Positions 6,481 through 7,996 of a stretch of DNA of 7,996 nucleotides are shown here, in pieces (positions within the stretch are counted from its first letter, which is position 1; each line of letters begins with the position of its first letter). The translations under genes and the position numbers were made by a program. Under the pieces are notes generated by a model. It was not told the DNA's origin and made no database searches. It worked only from the letters and a program-made list of their open reading frames with translations. This stretch comes from Acidimicrobiia bacterium (GTDB lineage Bacteria; Actinomycetota; Acidimicrobiia; Spongiisociales; UBA5794): positions 1 to 7,996 of the forward strand of contig JAUXCV010000064.1 in NCBI GenBank assembly GCA_030618675.1. The letters are read 5' to 3'.

Positions 6481-6880
6481 TGAAGAATGCTGAGAAGGGT
6501 TGCCCGAACCTGAGCGCTGTTGCGTCGGCCACGATGGCGACGGCAAGGCCCGAGATCGCAAGGCTGAGTCCGATGAATCCGTGCTTCGCGGCCTCTCCGG
6601 AACGTGCACTCGATCACGACAGCGATGTCGCTCACAGGATGCAGTTCCACTTCGCGGAGACTGATCCGAGACCCGGAACTCCCTACCCAATCCCGGACGC
6701 CTGCAAGAACGTCCGGAACGTTGAACTATCTAGGTGCTCGCCCGGCCCCACCGGAGAACAACGCCTTTCGGCACATACGATCGACTGGCCCGCCCAAGGG
6801 CACCCGCCACATCGCTGCAGCGAGCGACCCCACGCTAGGGCCTACAGAGTCGTCTGCCAAGGGTTTCGGTCGTTGAATCG
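6481..6880. other. Non-coding gap upstream of the HD-GYP operon; possible gene remnant
   Basis: No convincing intact gene, RNA gene or known riboswitch is seen here. It should hold the promoter of the HD-GYP operon, but no -35/-10 pair stands out. On the minus strand a stop-free frame without a good start runs from 6613 down into the HD-GYP gene. It contains a membrane-helix-like stretch (HGFIGLSLAISGLAVAIVAD, about 6583-6524). A neighbouring frame just upstream (from the GTG at 6650) reads VELHPVSDIAVVIECTFRR. Together they could be a frameshifted small membrane-protein gene, but this is weak. Confidence 0.35.
6693..6716. repeat. Perfect 7-bp inverted repeat with 10-bp loop
   Basis: CCGGACG (6693-6699) and CGTCCGG (6710-6716) are perfect inverted copies. 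The right arm overlaps a second small inverted repeat, AACGT-CCGGA-ACGTT (6708-6722). No T-tract follows on either strand, so it is not a standard terminator. It could be an operator or an mRNA hairpin in the leader of the HD-GYP operon, or chance in GC-rich DNA. Confidence 0.4.
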
Positions 6881-6941
6881 AGTAGAGCAGTAGATCAGTA
6901 GCAAGTAGATCAGAACTGCTCTACTGCTCTACTGCTCTACT
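6881..6941. repeat. Inverted pair of short tandem arrays (TAG-core octamers and CTGCTCTA x3)
   Basis: The left half is TAGAGCAG (6883-6890), TAGATCAG (6891-6898), TAGCAAG (6899-6905) and TAGATCAG (6906-6913). The right half is three perfect CTGCTCTA copies (6916-6939). CTGCTCTA is the reverse complement of TAGAGCAG, so AGTAGAGCAGTAG (6881-6893) can form a perfect 13-bp stem with either 6921-6933 or 6929-6941. This is the third array in the window with the GTAG/CTAC core. It lies between the divergent HD-GYP operon and the exported-protein gene. Confidence 0.9.
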
Positions 6942-7013
6942 AGTTCTTGCCACTTTCTTCCAGCTCACGGCTTGCCCTACGCGGATAGCCCCGATAGCCT
7001 GACCTGACACAAG

Positions 7014-7103
7014 ACGGGAGCGCGCTGTCCCCGTTCCGGCTGCAGGCCGGTGACCGGACAACGGTGTCCCCCGAAACAACCTGGAAGGCGGAGCTTCAGC
7101 CCC
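7014..7103 (+). promoter_or_regulatory. Candidate structured 5' leader of the exported-protein gene
   Basis: Three local foldings are visible. GGGA (7016-7019) can pair with TCCC (7028-7031). CCGTT (7031-7035) pairs with AACGG (7060-7064) and encloses CCGGC-TGCAG-GCCGG (7036-7050). GCCGG can alternatively pair within CCGGTGACCGG (7047-7057), so exclusive structures are possible. Nearer the start, CTGGAAG and CTTCAG form a 6-bp stem with one bulge whose loop, GCGGAG, carries the ribosome binding site GGAG (7090-7093), 10 nt before the GTG at 7104. No known riboswitch consensus was recognised. GC-rich DNA forms such stems by chance, so this is tentative. Confidence 0.3.
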
Positions 7104-7996
7104 GTGCGTTCTCGCATCCCACTCGTTCTCGCAGGCCTCCTGATCATCGCCCTCATGGCGACGGTCGGTCTCGCCGCGTTCACACCGGATGGGACAGACT
7201 CCAGCACAGAGACCACTGCGGTCGAGACGCTCGACATGGACCTCCCGATATCGGGCAGGATCGCATCGGCCGTCCTCGCCCTCGCCGTCGCTCCGGTTCG
7301 CGACGCAGACCTCGCCACCTCCACGACGATCGCCATCGCCGAGGCCCCTCCCGAAGCCGACGCTGAAGCTGCACCCGAGATCGAAGCCGAACCGGATACC
7401 ACGGCAACCACCGAAGCCGCCCCGGACGACGAGTCGGTATCGGACGCTCCGGCAACAACCACAACTGCCGAACAGGTCACAACGACGAACGCGCCGAAGG
7501 CCGACACGACGCCACCGGCGATCCAGGTGCTCTCGCCCAAGAACGGCGCCACGGTGACCAGTCGGGTCGTCGAGTTCACCGGTGTCACCGAACGCGGCGC
7601 CGAAGTCTTCTCCGGACCGTTCGAGGCCGAGACCGACGCCGCTGGTGAATGGGCCATCAATCTTGTCCTCGCACCGGGCGACAACGGCGCTGCCTTCACG
7701 GCAACTGATGCTGCCGGCAACAAGACGACGGTTCGCATCGTCGTCACGTACGACGCGCCGGAAGCCACGACGACCACAAAGGCACCCGCCACCACGACCA
7801 CCTCCCCATCGTCGTCCGACACGACGGCCACCACCAAGGCACCCGCAGCCACGACGACCACAAAGGCACCCACGACGACGACTACCAAGCCGCCGTCGAC
7901 CACCTCGAAGTGGTCCCCGCAGTGGCCTGCCGATGGGGGCGGTCAGCGAGACGTAGAGAACTGGCGATCGACCGTCGCGAAGTACTGGCGCGCCGA
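7104..7996 (+). CDS. Exported protein with Thr-rich linkers and an Ig-like domain; possible lytic transglycosylase (cut by right edge)
   Basis: The frame is open from GTG 7104 to the edge (297 codons). Residues 1-26 are a signal peptide or anchor: Arg2 and Arg4, a hydrophobic core at 6-24, possible cleavage after Ala24. A low-complexity Ala/Glu/Thr/Pro stretch follows (about 31-135). A bacterial Ig-like domain spans about 136-215 (TTPPAIQVLSPKNGATV opening, GEWAINLVLAPG, TATDAAGNK close), then a TTTTKAPATTTT-type linker (221-268), usually a wall-spanning spacer. The last 30 residues include DVENWRSTVAKYW. This resembles the lead-in to SLT-type lytic transglycosylase domains in related actinobacteria, but no catalytic residue is inside the window, so that is inference. 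A peptidoglycan-remodelling role outside the membrane is the best guess. GTG 7104 is chosen for GGAG 10 nt upstream and the signal peptide that follows; GTG 7050 is an alternative. Confidence 0.82.
   Translation, partial: MRSRIPLVLAGLLIIALMATVGLAAFTPDGTDSSTETTAVETLDMDLPISGRIASAVLALAVAPVRDADLATSTTIAIAEAPPEADAEAAPEIEAEPDTTATTEAAPDDESVSDAPATTTTAEQVTTTNAPKADTTPPAIQVLSPKNGATVTSRVVEFTGVTERGAEVFSGPFEAETDAAGEWAINLVLAPGDNGAAFTATDAAGNKTTVRIVVTYDAPEATTTTKAPATTTTSPSSSDTTATTKAPAATTTTKAPTTTTTKPPSTTSKWSPQWPADGGGQRDVENWRSTVAKYWRA
7764..7871 (+). repeat. Coding direct repeats in the Thr/Lys/Pro linker
   Basis: A 24-bp sequence encoding ATTTTKAP occurs exactly twice (7764-7787 and 7848-7871). A diverged copy encoding ATTKAP lies between them near 7827. 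These repeats can expand or contract in frame and would change the length of the spacer between the Ig-like domain and the C-terminal domain. Confidence 0.85.

Noticed and set aside
6481..6690. 70-codon N-terminal extension of the HD-GYP protein
   Set aside because: It is Ser/Arg/Pro-rich and not membrane-like, and a good ribosome binding site serves the ATG at 6468.
6481..6880. Cyclic-di-GMP (GEMM) riboswitch before the HD-GYP operon
   Set aside because: No CACAAAGGGCAAACC- or GACGCAAAGC-like segments in the right order were found on the minus strand.
6950..7103. ydaO/c-di-AMP riboswitch before the exported-protein gene
   Set aside because: The context is typical, but the conserved GGGGAACC- and GGGTGAATC-type segments are absent on the plus strand.
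6977..7903. Long minus-strand open frame rich in Val and Ala (308 codons)
   Set aside because: It is the antisense of the Thr-codon-rich exported-protein gene; its VVVV runs mirror ACC/ACG repeats. The plus-strand frame has a signal peptide, an Ig-like domain and a ribosome binding site.

Overview
The window looks like a chromosome segment from a high-GC actinobacterium, most likely of the class Acidimicrobiia or a close uncultured relative. The clues are GC-rich third codon positions, an actinobacterial-style monomeric aconitase, a secreted protein with a Thr/Pro/Lys linker of the type common in that group, and several starts that lack a Shine-Dalgarno sequence but carry a TANNNT box 6-8 nt upstream. 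This placement is inference. No rRNA, tRNA, CRISPR array, insertion sequence or prophage gene was seen.

Layout from left to right. Positions 1-1536 (-) hold the N-terminal 512 codons of an aconitase with all three [4Fe-4S] cysteines. Positions 1691-2263 (+) encode a TlpA/ResA-like thioredoxin lipoprotein. Positions 2329-3096 (-) encode a crotonase-fold (enoyl-CoA hydratase/isomerase) protein, convergent with the lipoprotein gene. Positions 3228-3788 (+) encode a DUF5317 membrane protein, divergent from the crotonase. Positions 6468-3828 (-) are a two-gene, translationally coupled operon: an intact membrane-anchored HD-GYP protein (5035-6468), then a second membrane protein with a decayed HD-GYP domain (3828-5042). 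A gap of about 630 bp follows. From 7104 to the right edge (+) lies an exported protein with a Thr-rich linker, one Ig-like domain and the beginning of what may be a lytic transglycosylase domain.

The most unusual signal is not a gene. Three of the four larger intergenic gaps are partly or almost wholly built from short tandem repeats of 7-8 bp. The units differ between sites but largely share one design, a 4-base GTAG (or inverse CTAC) core followed by 3-4 variable bases. One array fills the gap between two convergent genes and supplies the stop codon of one of them. One fills the whole divergent promoter region between crotonase and DUF5317. One forms an inverted pair able to fold into a 13-bp stem.

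The genes do not form a single pathway. The only clear functional unit is the HD-GYP pair, likely a cyclic-di-GMP phosphodiesterase with a catalytically dead, possibly regulatory, partner. The aconitase (TCA cycle), the redox lipoprotein, the crotonase and the cell-wall protein look like independent single-gene units.
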